A stretch of 34,609 nucleotides of DNA. Source: Oscillatoriales cyanobacterium RM2_1_1. GTDB taxonomy: Bacteria; Cyanobacteriota; Cyanobacteriia; Cyanobacteriales; Microcoleaceae. Below the pieces are notes generated by a model, which worked only from the letters and a program-made list of their open reading frames with translations, searched no databases and was not told where the DNA came from. The translations under genes and the position numbers were made by a program. The stretch's first letter is position 1, and every line of letters begins with the position of its first letter. The stretch is taken from the NCBI GenBank assembly GCA_012033335.1, contig JAAURB010000058.1, forward strand, positions 1 to 34,609, given 5' to 3'. Of the stretch, positions 23,803 through 31,484 are shown piece after piece.

Positions 23803-24977
23803 AGATTTCAATTCCCCATCCGGTTAATACTCACAAGCTAGCCTGGCCCAGGGTATCACTTCTGGATCGGTATATTATCCAGGAACTTATCCCAACTTTT
23901 CTATTTGGCATTGGGCTATTCACCTCCATTGCCCTGACCGTAGATACCGTTTTTGACCTAGTGCGGCAGGTGGCAGAATCCGGATTAGATATTGGGGTGG
24001 CGTTGCGGGTTTTTCTGTTGCGGATGCCAGAGTTTATCGTCCTGGCTTTTCCCATGTCTATGGTGCTGGCAACTTTGATGGTTTATAGTCGGCTATCGAG
24101 TGATAGTGAACTGGTAGCCCTGCGAAGTTGCGGGGTGAGTCTCTACCGGCTAGTGGTTCCGACTTTAATTTTAAGTTTGCTGGTGACAGCCTTGACCTTT
24201 GCCTTCAATGAGCTGATTGTCCCCGCCACTAACTATCAAGCTACCATGACCCTGGAGCGGGCGCTCAATCGCGATCGCCTGCCCTTTCAAGAAGATAATA
24301 TCTTCTACCCAGAATATGACAAAGTGGAGATTCCCGGATCCGACGATGAGATGACGGTGTTATCCAGGCTGTTCTATGCTGAGCAATTTGATGGTCGCCA
24401 GATGCAGGGGGTGACTATTCTAGATCGCTCCCAAACGGGCATTACCCAGATTATTTCTTCTAGATCTGCCACCTGGAACGGGGCGGAGAACGTTTGGGAT
24501 TTCTTTGACGGCACGTTGTATGCGGTGGATGCGGAGGGATCTTATCGGAATATTCTGCGATTTGACCACAAAGCCATTCAGCTCTCCCGGACTCCCCTGG
24601 ATTTAGCCACCAAGAAACGGGGCTATGACGAGATGAATATTGTCCAAGCCCAGGACTATCTCAAGCTCATGAAACTGAGTGGAGATGAACGACGAGTGCA
24701 AAAGACCCGAGTCCGGATTCAGCAAAAATATGCCCTGCCGTTTGTCTGTATTGTCTTCGGATTGCTAGGGGCTTCCTTGGGAGCCCGGCCTCAACGGGCC
24801 AGCAAAGCCACTAGCTTCGGAATTAGTATTATTGTAATTTTTTCCTATTACCTGTTGTCTTTCGTGACTGGAGCCATAGGTCAAAAAGCAATTCTTACCC
24901 CATTTATTTCGGCCTGGTTGCCCAACTTTCTGGGGTTGGGGGTTGCTGGGTTGTTACTGTGGCGAGCCTCCCGATAA
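23799..24977 (+). CDS. LptF/LptG (YjgP/YjgQ) family permease
   Basis: The membrane partner of LptB in LPS export. The 392-residue protein has the family layout of three N-terminal helices (LLDRYIIQELIPTFLFGIGL, MPEFIVLAFPMSMVLATLM, VPTLILSLLVTALTFAFNEL), a periplasmic jellyroll domain (about 145-290) and three C-terminal helices (ALPFVCIVFGLLGASLGAR, FGISIIVIFSYYLLSFVTG, LPNFLGLGVAGLLLWR). The coupling-helix region SDSELVALRSCG is typical. Cyanobacteria usually have a single gene of this type that may serve as both LptF and LptG, so I give no letter. It overlaps lptB by four bases. Confidence 0.93.
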   Translation: MKISIPHPVNTHKLAWPRVSLLDRYIIQELIPTFLFGIGLFTSIALTVDTVFDLVRQVAESGLDIGVALRVFLLRMPEFIVLAFPMSMVLATLMVYSRLSSDSELVALRSCGVSLYRLVVPTLILSLLVTALTFAFNELIVPATNYQATMTLERALNRDRLPFQEDNIFYPEYDKVEIPGSDDEMTVLSRLFYAEQFDGRQMQGVTILDRSQTGITQIISSRSATWNGAENVWDFFDGTLYAVDAEGSYRNILRFDHKAIQLSRTPLDLATKKRGYDEMNIVQAQDYLKLMKLSGDERRVQKTRVRIQQKYALPFVCIVFGLLGASLGARPQRASKATSFGISIIVIFSYYLLSFVTGAIGQKAILTPFISAWLPNFLGLGVAGLLLWRASR

Positions 24978-24980
24978 AGG

Positions 24981-25017
24981 GTCAAAATCACATAGTCAAA
25001 ATCACATAGTCAAAATC
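24981..25017. repeat. Tandem 14-bp repeat, 2.6 copies, after the LPS export operon
   Basis: GTCAAAATCACATA occurs at 24981-24994 and 24995-25008 and continues for nine bases to 25017. All copies are identical. It fills the 32-bp gap between the convergent permease gene and the Ycf55-like gene and extends into the latter's last codons. Confidence 0.9.
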
Positions 25018-26967
25018 CTCCCCTATCCACCCCGCGATCGCCCTTTTTTCGCATCTGATTTCGCAGTTGGGTCTCCTGAATGGAGGAGCCAATCCCCTGT
25101 AGAATGCCTCGACCAATCAAACCAATGCCTCGACCGACCACCTGAGTCAACAGATAAATCACCCCACTGCCCAAGAGGGAAAGAGCCGCCTGAATTCGGG
25201 GAGCGATCGCATCGCGGGTTTCTAACACCAGAGTCACCGCCAAGGGAATCCCATTGAGTTGCATCAGCTCGAAATTGCGGGGGGCATAAATTGTCTCAGC
25301 TTGAATCCCCCGCTCTCCCAGGATGAATAATCGATAGGAACTTTCAAAAATGGCTTTCGGTTCCCCAAATAACATCTCAACCCGATAGTACCAGGATAAA
25401 TTATTGCGAAACTTCTCAATCTCCCGGGTAGAAAGCAGGCGGCGATCATAGAATCTTTGCTTGATTTCTTCTACATCCCCAAAATGATCCAAGAGGGGTT
25501 GAATCACACCACTCGCCACTCGAATCACAAGATTTTGTAGGAGAATTTCTGCCTGTCTCATGGCTTCTGGACTGCCCGCCGGACAGGCCAGATTGTCCAC
25601 CATCAAGGGAGTTTGAAACAATAAATGGGTGATCAATTCCGGCACCAGGGGAATTTTGTCCAGGATGGCTTGACTGACAATAAATTCATCATCCAGGAGC
25701 ACCGGCACGATCTCAATCTGGCGATCGCCCAGGAATAGGGTCGCATATTTACCAAAAAAATCCCCCGTAGTATTAGCCCAAATATCCCGCAGGAGAGCTG
25801 AACACTTTGCGGGCAACTGATCGGAAACCACCTGGGAAAAGTTCAATTCATCCAGCCCTTGCTCAAACTGCCGCAGGACTTGATAGATTAATTCCTGCTT
25901 TTGATTCAGGCGCAAAATATCAATTTCCAGGGGAGTGCCGGTCTGATTGACTAACCCGGACTGCAATTTAGCAACGGTATTATCCAGCAGGGCCGATTTC
26001 AAGGAGGCCATGGAGGGAGCCGGTGGAGGGGCCAGGGAGCTAGATCCGACTGTAATTAGAGACCCTGGAGGGTCAAGATTGGCTGCTGGATTCCTACCCC
26101 GGACGGGGGTAGAAATGTCGGAATTGTTGGGTGAGTTGAATGGAGAATTGGCTTGGGAACTCGATGGAGACCCGTCAACCCCTTGGGGATAGTCAGCCCG
26201 AACCGTCGTCGGCAGAATCTGACTGACCAACCACCGGGCTGCTAGCAGCTCCCGTCGCCGTCCCCGCAGAATCAACCATCTGAAGAGTTCTCCCGGATTG
26301 CCCCGGTCAAGATTTCCAGGATCGGGAAGACCAGTGGTCACCTCTTGAAGCGCCGCATCAATTTGGCGCAGTCCTGAGCGGCTGACGGACTGACGCAATT
26401 TTCCCACAGGAGATCGGGAATTAGATCCCCCAGCGGAGGCTGCAGTTGAAGTTTGAGCCGGAAAAAAAGCTGTGGGAGTCCAGGGCGATCGCCCTCAGCC
26501 ACCTGAACCAGGGCTGAAACTAGCTCTACTGTGGCCACTCCCTTGGGACAGTATCCGGCTACCCCAAGGGCTTGCAGTTGGGCGAGGAGCCCTGGATCCT
26601 GAGAAGCCGTCAGGATCAGCACCGGAAACTGGGGATAGTGAATCTTGAGATGCTGGCAAAATGCTATGGCATCTGAGTTTTTGGTGGTCGGTTGGGTTCT
26701 GGAACGGGGTTTTGGCGTTGGAATTGAGGGGACTGCCAGGGCCAAATCCTCCGTGGACGGTTCTAAAACGATAACCCTGACTTGATCCGAAGCGTCCAGG
26801 GGAAAAGGACTCACCGTCCACTCGCGCAACACCCGCAGGGCTGCCTTACCACTCTCCACCTCCGCCGCGATCTCGAGATGAGTCACGGTATCACAAATCG
26901 CCCGCATTCCCAACCGAAAAATCGGATCGGCTTCAATCAGGAGCAAACGGATGGTCGATAGACTCAT
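25010..26967 (-). pseudogene. ycf55: Ycf55-like (DUF3685) protein with N-terminal receiver domain, broken by one -1 frameshift
   Basis: From ATG 26967 the first 189 residues form a CheY-like receiver: acidic EADP (with D14), E69 in VIVLEPS where the phosphoacceptor Asp is expected, T120 in LILTAS and K142 in GYCPKG, with a Pro/Ser-rich insertion around 80-98. At LLWE the frame is lost. The family continues in the -1 frame as KLRQSVSRSGLRQIDAAL and runs 463 residues to 25010, covering the DUF3685 domain (IEIVPVLLDDEFIVSQAIL, SWYYRVEMLFGEPKAIFESS). One extra A in the A-run at 26399-26402 would give a 652-residue protein. Ycf55 homologues exist in red algal plastids; no function is established. 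Read as written, two separate products would be made. Confidence 0.8.
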
Positions 26968-27060
26968 ATCAGGACGGCGAGAAGACAATACTCATATTAC
27001 GGGACTCGCTTCCCAATCAAGCGATCAACAATGACCAATTTCAAAGTCTACCTTCAACAT

Positions 27061-27115
27061 CTAGTTTTTAAGAACTAGTTTTAAAGTCTAGCTTTAAAAG
27101 TCTAGTTTTAACCCT
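27061..27115. repeat. Four degenerate copies of a 13-14-bp unit
   Basis: CTAGTTTTTAAGAA (27061-27074), CTAGTTTTAAAGT (27075-27087), CTAGCTTTAAAAGT (27088-27101) and CTAGTTTTAACCCT (27102-27115) follow one another in the gap between the Ycf55-like gene and the helical-repeat protein gene. Several copies contain in-frame-independent TAA or TAG triplets. Confidence 0.75.
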
Positions 27116-27134
27116 CCCCCATAAAGATTGAGCT

Positions 27135-29285
27135 TCAAAACCACGCTCGAAGCTTCATCTTAAAAGTGCTATTCCAAAATAAATTATCATCAGGAGGGGC
27201 AGCTTGGGGCTCAGTCGCAGGAATGGGAGCGGGTTCTGGGGCAGCCGGAGCCGGCTCACTGTAGACTGGGGCAGATTCCTGGACAGTAGATGTACCTGAG
27301 GAATCATAGGAACCCGAGTAGGAGGGCTCTGAATATCCAGAAGCTCCAGAATAACCGTCTGAATATCCCGAATTACCGGAGGAACTCGGAGGGCTGGAAT
27401 AGTCTTCTGAGTAGCCCCCTGAATACCCACTATTCCGAGTTGGAGCCTCATAATAACGCTCTTGCTGAGCTGCCCAGATGGCATCCCGTTCCGCCGCCCA
27501 GTCTGCAATTAATCCCTGGGCCTGATAGTAAAGAGCCCGCCCATAGAGAATTCTGGAGGCTTCGGCGATCGCAGCACTCAAACTGCCCTGGTTGGCCAGA
27601 CGCTTAGCCCGACTGAGAATGGGTCGATCTTCGGCCACCTGAATCTCAGCCACCCAATCCCCGATGCTGGTTTGGGCTTTCCTGTAGAGGGCTCGTCCTT
27701 CTGAAACTTCAGAGGCTTTATCAATGGCCGCACTTAGTTTTCCTTCCTGGGCTAGGGCCAGGGCTTCCGTCAACAACGGCTGATCCTCGATGATTTGAAT
27801 CCGCTTAGTCCACTCAGCAATTAAACTCTGGGCCTCAACCCGCAGGGGACGACCCAGACTGACCTGATTGGCCTGGGCGACCGCCGCCCTGAACCCTTCT
27901 AAGGTTTCAGCCTGGGCTAACTGACGAGCCAGTCCCAAATAGGGCCGATCTTCAATCCGCTGCGCTTCCTTGCGCCAGTGAGCCACCAGAGTCTGGGCCA
28001 ACACCCGACGGGGCTGCTCTACACCAATCATTTCAGCCTGGTCAATGGCCAATTTTAAGGCCAGAGGATGGCCAATCTTGGCCACCTGGTTGGCGAGCTG
28101 CAAATCCATCAAATTCTGAATTTGGTTGGATAGATCCTCTGGTTGCAGTTGAGCCGTTTGATTAAAAAATTGTCGTCGATTGGCATCCGTCAAGGCGGCT
28201 TTTCCTTCAATCAATGTAAACATCTGGTGGAGGAAAGGCTGACTAGAGGCTTGATTAACAACTGTACTCTGCACCCGGTTGAGGAGAATCAAATCCTGGG
28301 CTTCCCGATAAAACGGGGAGTATTTCGGGAGCATCTGAGCCGTCGCGATCGCGGCATCAAACTGCTTGGCTTTGAGGCTGGCTTCAGCTTTTTGCAACAA
28401 CTGCCGACTCCAAACCCGAATTTCCTGCTTGGCTGACCCGGCAATATAAAGCTGAGGATCAATCTGGTTGGCCAGGGCAATCGCCTCTAGTAACTCTTTG
28501 GGATCGCTGCGCTTGGCAATTTCTCGGGCTTCCTTTAGGCGTTGCTCCCCTTTTTTCTCAATTGACAATCGCTCTACCAGCTCATTGAAGGCTTTATTAC
28601 TCCAGCGGGCATTTTCTAATTTATTCAAGGCTTGAATATAGTAGAAAGCTTCCTTCCAATTCTGAGCCTTGAGAGCCTTATGGGCTTTGTCAAAGAGTTG
28701 CTGACCTTCCTGCCAGTCGTTCTGCCAACTGGCAATTGCCTCTTCAACGGCTGAGTAGGCTGGGCTTGATTTCGGAACGAGCTGCACCGTGGCTAGAGCC
28801 CCCGCTAGATTACCGGCATCAATTTCCTGATTTCCCAGTTTGATCAGCCCGTAAGTCCACTTCTGCATCATTTGCTGAACCTGGGGCTGGAGCGGATGGG
28901 TTTCGGGCCAGACTTTCACCAGATCAAAGGCAGCTTTTACGTCCTCAGCTTTGCCAGATTGAGCCGCCTGATCAGCACAATAGAGGCGATCGCCATCCCC
29001 CGAGAGGGCGGAAATTTCCTGACAGTCCTGAGGCGGGGGAGCCGTTAATAGCCAGAGCAACGCCCCGGTTCCAGCAGTCCCAAACCCCAAGAGAATCAGT
29101 AACCAGAGCAGTTGCCATCCCCAAAACCCTTTGGGAATCTTCAGAGATGGCTTTCTGGCAGGAGCCGGATCAACCGCTTCAGTGCGATCGCTGATCACCT
29201 CCAGGTTTGCTGGCGAGGTAATGGCTAGAGAGGCTTCGCCTTCGGGGTTGGGCAAGCTAGCGGAATCAAACTGGGGAGATGCCAT
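27135..29285 (-). CDS. Membrane-anchored helical-repeat protein with Tyr/Ser/Gly-rich tail
   Basis: A 716-residue protein. A polar N-terminus (1-53) is followed by one membrane helix (about 54-80, LLWLLILLGFGTAGTGALLW), then a long TPR-like helical region, with C88 and C103 just outside the membrane. The last part of the helical region (445-597) is three clear repeats of 52-55 residues, each starting ED(R/Q)P and carrying GRALYxxAQxxI and W. Residues 611-681 are low complexity, with repeated SGYS/GYS motifs and about ten Tyr. An Ala/Pro/Glu stretch follows. Similar cyanobacterial proteins are loosely annotated as chromosome segregation ATPases, but no ATPase motif is present. The ATG at 29285 (MASPQFDSASLPNPEGE, after AAAGAG) is preferred over a TTG 54 codons upstream. 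Confidence 0.8.
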   Translation of the reverse strand: MASPQFDSASLPNPEGEASLAITSPANLEVISDRTEAVDPAPARKPSLKIPKGFWGWQLLWLLILLGFGTAGTGALLWLLTAPPPQDCQEISALSGDGDRLYCADQAAQSGKAEDVKAAFDLVKVWPETHPLQPQVQQMMQKWTYGLIKLGNQEIDAGNLAGALATVQLVPKSSPAYSAVEEAIASWQNDWQEGQQLFDKAHKALKAQNWKEAFYYIQALNKLENARWSNKAFNELVERLSIEKKGEQRLKEAREIAKRSDPKELLEAIALANQIDPQLYIAGSAKQEIRVWSRQLLQKAEASLKAKQFDAAIATAQMLPKYSPFYREAQDLILLNRVQSTVVNQASSQPFLHQMFTLIEGKAALTDANRRQFFNQTAQLQPEDLSNQIQNLMDLQLANQVAKIGHPLALKLAIDQAEMIGVEQPRRVLAQTLVAHWRKEAQRIEDRPYLGLARQLAQAETLEGFRAAVAQANQVSLGRPLRVEAQSLIAEWTKRIQIIEDQPLLTEALALAQEGKLSAAIDKASEVSEGRALYRKAQTSIGDWVAEIQVAEDRPILSRAKRLANQGSLSAAIAEASRILYGRALYYQAQGLIADWAAERDAIWAAQQERYYEAPTRNSGYSGGYSEDYSSPPSSSGNSGYSDGYSGASGYSEPSYSGSYDSSGTSTVQESAPVYSEPAPAAPEPAPIPATEPQAAPPDDNLFWNSTFKMKLRAWF

Positions 29286-29507
29286 TGCTCTTTGCTTTTC
29301 CTTATTATCCTCAAGTTCTATCTGGTAAAGTGTCAGGAAGGGGGTGTTCGGGGGAGTAGTGGGAATGCCCTGAGGATAAATACGTTCAAGTATAAATGCG
29401 CTAAGGGTCAACGCTTCCCTTGTGATTACCGGACTGAGAACGGCCAAGGCCTGGGACTAAGAACCCCTGTGCATCTGACCAAATCCTATCTGGATGAGAC
29501 CATAGCA

Positions 29508-29930
29508 CTACGGATCGCGGTATCCGTAGAAATCAATCCGGTAATCCGAGATTTTAACACCGGTTCGCTGCTCCACTGCCTGAATGATCTCTAACGGCAG
29601 CTCCACTTGAATGTCCAAAATTTGCTGGGTATCCAGGCAATTGACATGGGAATGGGAGCTGCTACTGTGACCGTACAAACAGCCATCTGAACGTTCGATG
29701 CACTCAATGATACCCTCGCGGGACAGGGCCTCTAGATTCTGATAAACCGACGTGTGACCAATCGCCTTCCCGGCCTGGTTGAGGCGATCATAAATCTCAC
29801 GGGCTGAAAGGTGCTCCTTGAACTGCCAGAGTAGCTCCAGAATAAAACGACGCTGGCGACTCAGGCGCATCCCTTTGACTTGACAACAGTTTAGCGCATC
29901 CTCCAAGGAACGAATCGGTTTTACTCCCAT
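29508..29930 (-). CDS. Fur family transcriptional regulator (FurC/PerR-like)
   Basis: A 140-residue DNA-binding regulator. The winged-helix domain runs to about residue 85 (KGMRLSRQRRFILELLWQ, recognition region GHTSVYQNLEALSREGII), followed by a metal-sensing dimer domain (SHSHVNCLDTQQILD, with H93, H95 and C98; VKISDYRIDFYGYR). There are no CxxC pairs, so no structural zinc site of the Fur/Zur kind. That and the sequence KPIRSLEDAL fit the cyanobacterial FurC/PerR branch, which senses peroxide, but the assignment within the family is from memory. The Shine-Dalgarno AGG is close to the ATG at 29930. No classic catalase or peroxiredoxin target is beside it. Confidence 0.88.
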   Translation of the reverse strand: MGVKPIRSLEDALNCCQVKGMRLSRQRRFILELLWQFKEHLSAREIYDRLNQAGKAIGHTSVYQNLEALSREGIIECIERSDGCLYGHSSSSHSHVNCLDTQQILDIQVELPLEIIQAVEQRTGVKISDYRIDFYGYRDP

Positions 29931-30107
29931 CGCCTGTATAAAAATTTAAATAAATCAGGGTTTTCTAATTCAGTCTATGCAGGTTATGGCATCTAAGTCT
30001 GATAGAGGGATTCTCAACCGCAGAAGAATCGCTGTAACCCATTGGACATTAAGACTTCAATTTCTCTTATCTTATCCCAGGAACCGTGATTTCAGGCATT
30101 TGGCCCT

Positions 30108-30159
30108 GACGGTTAGCCCCGATAGTTAGCCCCGGTAGTTAGCCCCGATAGTTAGTCCG
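30108..30159. repeat. Four tandem copies of a 13-bp unit
   Basis: GACGGTTAGCCCC (30108-30120), GATAGTTAGCCCC (30121-30133), GGTAGTTAGCCCC (30134-30146) and GATAGTTAGTCCG (30147-30159) lie between the yellow/MRJP gene stop and the fur gene start, in a 258-bp spacer that must also hold the fur promoter. Two alternating unit versions (GAT and GGT starts) suggest that a pair of units was duplicated together. Confidence 0.85.
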
Positions 30160-30188
30160 GTTGGGCAGTAGTTGATCGAGTTAACGGT

Positions 30189-31445
30189 TTAACGACCTAT
30201 CACTCCTGGGGCAAGGGGCTTGAATCGGATGATCAAAAAAGGGGGCTTGACATCATCAACACCACCATTCAAAGCAGGAGTCCGATGGAGTTGATTGATC
30301 ACGCCATAAATGTACCCATCTGGCCCAAAGCTAAAGGCATCGGGCCAGGCGATCCAGGGGGCTGAAATCAGCTTTTGGTAGCTGCGGTTGGGTCGAATCA
30401 CGCCGATAGCATCTGAGCCCAAGTCAGTAATATAGATGTTATTGGCTTGATCAATTGAGATCCCATCACAGATGGGCTTTTCGGCGTAGTCCTCAACCTG
30501 TTGCGCCAATTGATCCGGTTGGAGATCGGGATTTAACAAGTCTGAGGTGCGTAGTCGGAAGAGGCGAGTTCCATGCATGGGGCCATAGTAGAGCCATTCA
30601 TTCTTGGCATCTAGGGCAATCGGATTCACGCCAATGTTGGGTCGCAGGATGGTGCCATCAGACTGAACACTCTGAACCGGTTTGCCATCGATAATCAGGT
30701 CAATTTTTTCTGGAAGCACGCTAGCCTGTCCACTCAAAACCCGTCGGGCTTTGCCGGTTTTTAGATCGACGACGATCAAGGCGGGAGCCCCGCCCAGGGT
30801 CGTATCGGCAATGTAAACGGCTTGATGGGTTAAGTCTACTGCTAGATCGTTCAAGAATGAGTTCTTGGCGGTAATTGGCAGGGGTAGGGGAATAATCTGT
30901 TCCGGCTGATTGGTGCGGGTGTTCCACCCGACCAACTGGGGCGTAACCTGATCGCGCATTCCGTTGTCGAGCATCCAGACTACTCCATTGGCATCGGCTT
31001 GAATTCCCAGGACGCTATCAAGTCCTGTGCCGTCAGGATTTCTACCTTGGGCCCATTCCGGGTTGGGAAATGGGGTCAAGCGACCGTCTCGACTGACTTC
31101 AACCACTCGATCATCCGTTTTGTAGAACTGATGCAGGCTGACAATAATCCGGTCATCGGGGGTGACAGTAATATTTCCCGGCCCTTGAGTCATCTTAGCG
31201 ACGATTTCAACGGCTTGATTTCCGGCAGGCGGGTTGGGGGAGGGGAGCTGTTGGGCTTGAAGCTGACCTGGATTTCGCCCTAGAGATTCTGGAGATTGTA
31301 CCGGGACGTAACCGACTAAGGGAATGGACAGGACGATCCCCAAATTTCTGATTCGGGTTCTAAATGGAATTTTTAATGGAATCCTGGATGAAATCCTGAA
31401 CGAAGACTTTAAAACAGACCCTGATCTGCGAATTTGATTTAGCAC
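30189..31445 (-). CDS. Secreted yellow/major royal jelly protein family beta-propeller
   Basis: A 418-residue protein related to the insect yellow/MRJP family and to SMP-30-like six-bladed propellers, which bacteria also use. Signs are NGVVWMLDNGMR, FLNDLAVDLTHQAVYIADT, IGVNPIALDAKNEWLYYGPM, DGISIDQANNIYITDLGSDA and WPDAFSFGPDGYIY. The N-terminus is basic and repetitive (FRISSRIPLKIPFRTRIRN), leading to a hydrophobic core (LGIVLSIPLVGYV), so export is expected. The start shown is a GTG at 31445; a TTG just before LGIVLSIPL is an alternative that gives a shorter signal. The enzymatic role is unknown. It reads in the same direction as dnaG, downstream of it by 39 bp. Confidence 0.87.
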   Translation of the reverse strand: MLNQIRRSGSVLKSSFRISSRIPLKIPFRTRIRNLGIVLSIPLVGYVPVQSPESLGRNPGQLQAQQLPSPNPPAGNQAVEIVAKMTQGPGNITVTPDDRIIVSLHQFYKTDDRVVEVSRDGRLTPFPNPEWAQGRNPDGTGLDSVLGIQADANGVVWMLDNGMRDQVTPQLVGWNTRTNQPEQIIPLPLPITAKNSFLNDLAVDLTHQAVYIADTTLGGAPALIVVDLKTGKARRVLSGQASVLPEKIDLIIDGKPVQSVQSDGTILRPNIGVNPIALDAKNEWLYYGPMHGTRLFRLRTSDLLNPDLQPDQLAQQVEDYAEKPICDGISIDQANNIYITDLGSDAIGVIRPNRSYQKLISAPWIAWPDAFSFGPDGYIYGVINQLHRTPALNGGVDDVKPPFLIIRFKPLAPGVIGR

Positions 31446-31484
31446 CGCACAACCTCACTCCTAACATCTGCAAACGTGCTCCGT

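Noticed and set aside
22323-25017. CRISPR array suggested by the tandem repeats
   Set aside because: The units are contiguous 14-mers without spacers, and no cas gene is present.
29508-29930. Assignment of the Fur-family protein as Zur or iron-sensing FurA
   Set aside because: The CxxC pairs typical of those branches are absent; FurC/PerR-like fits better.
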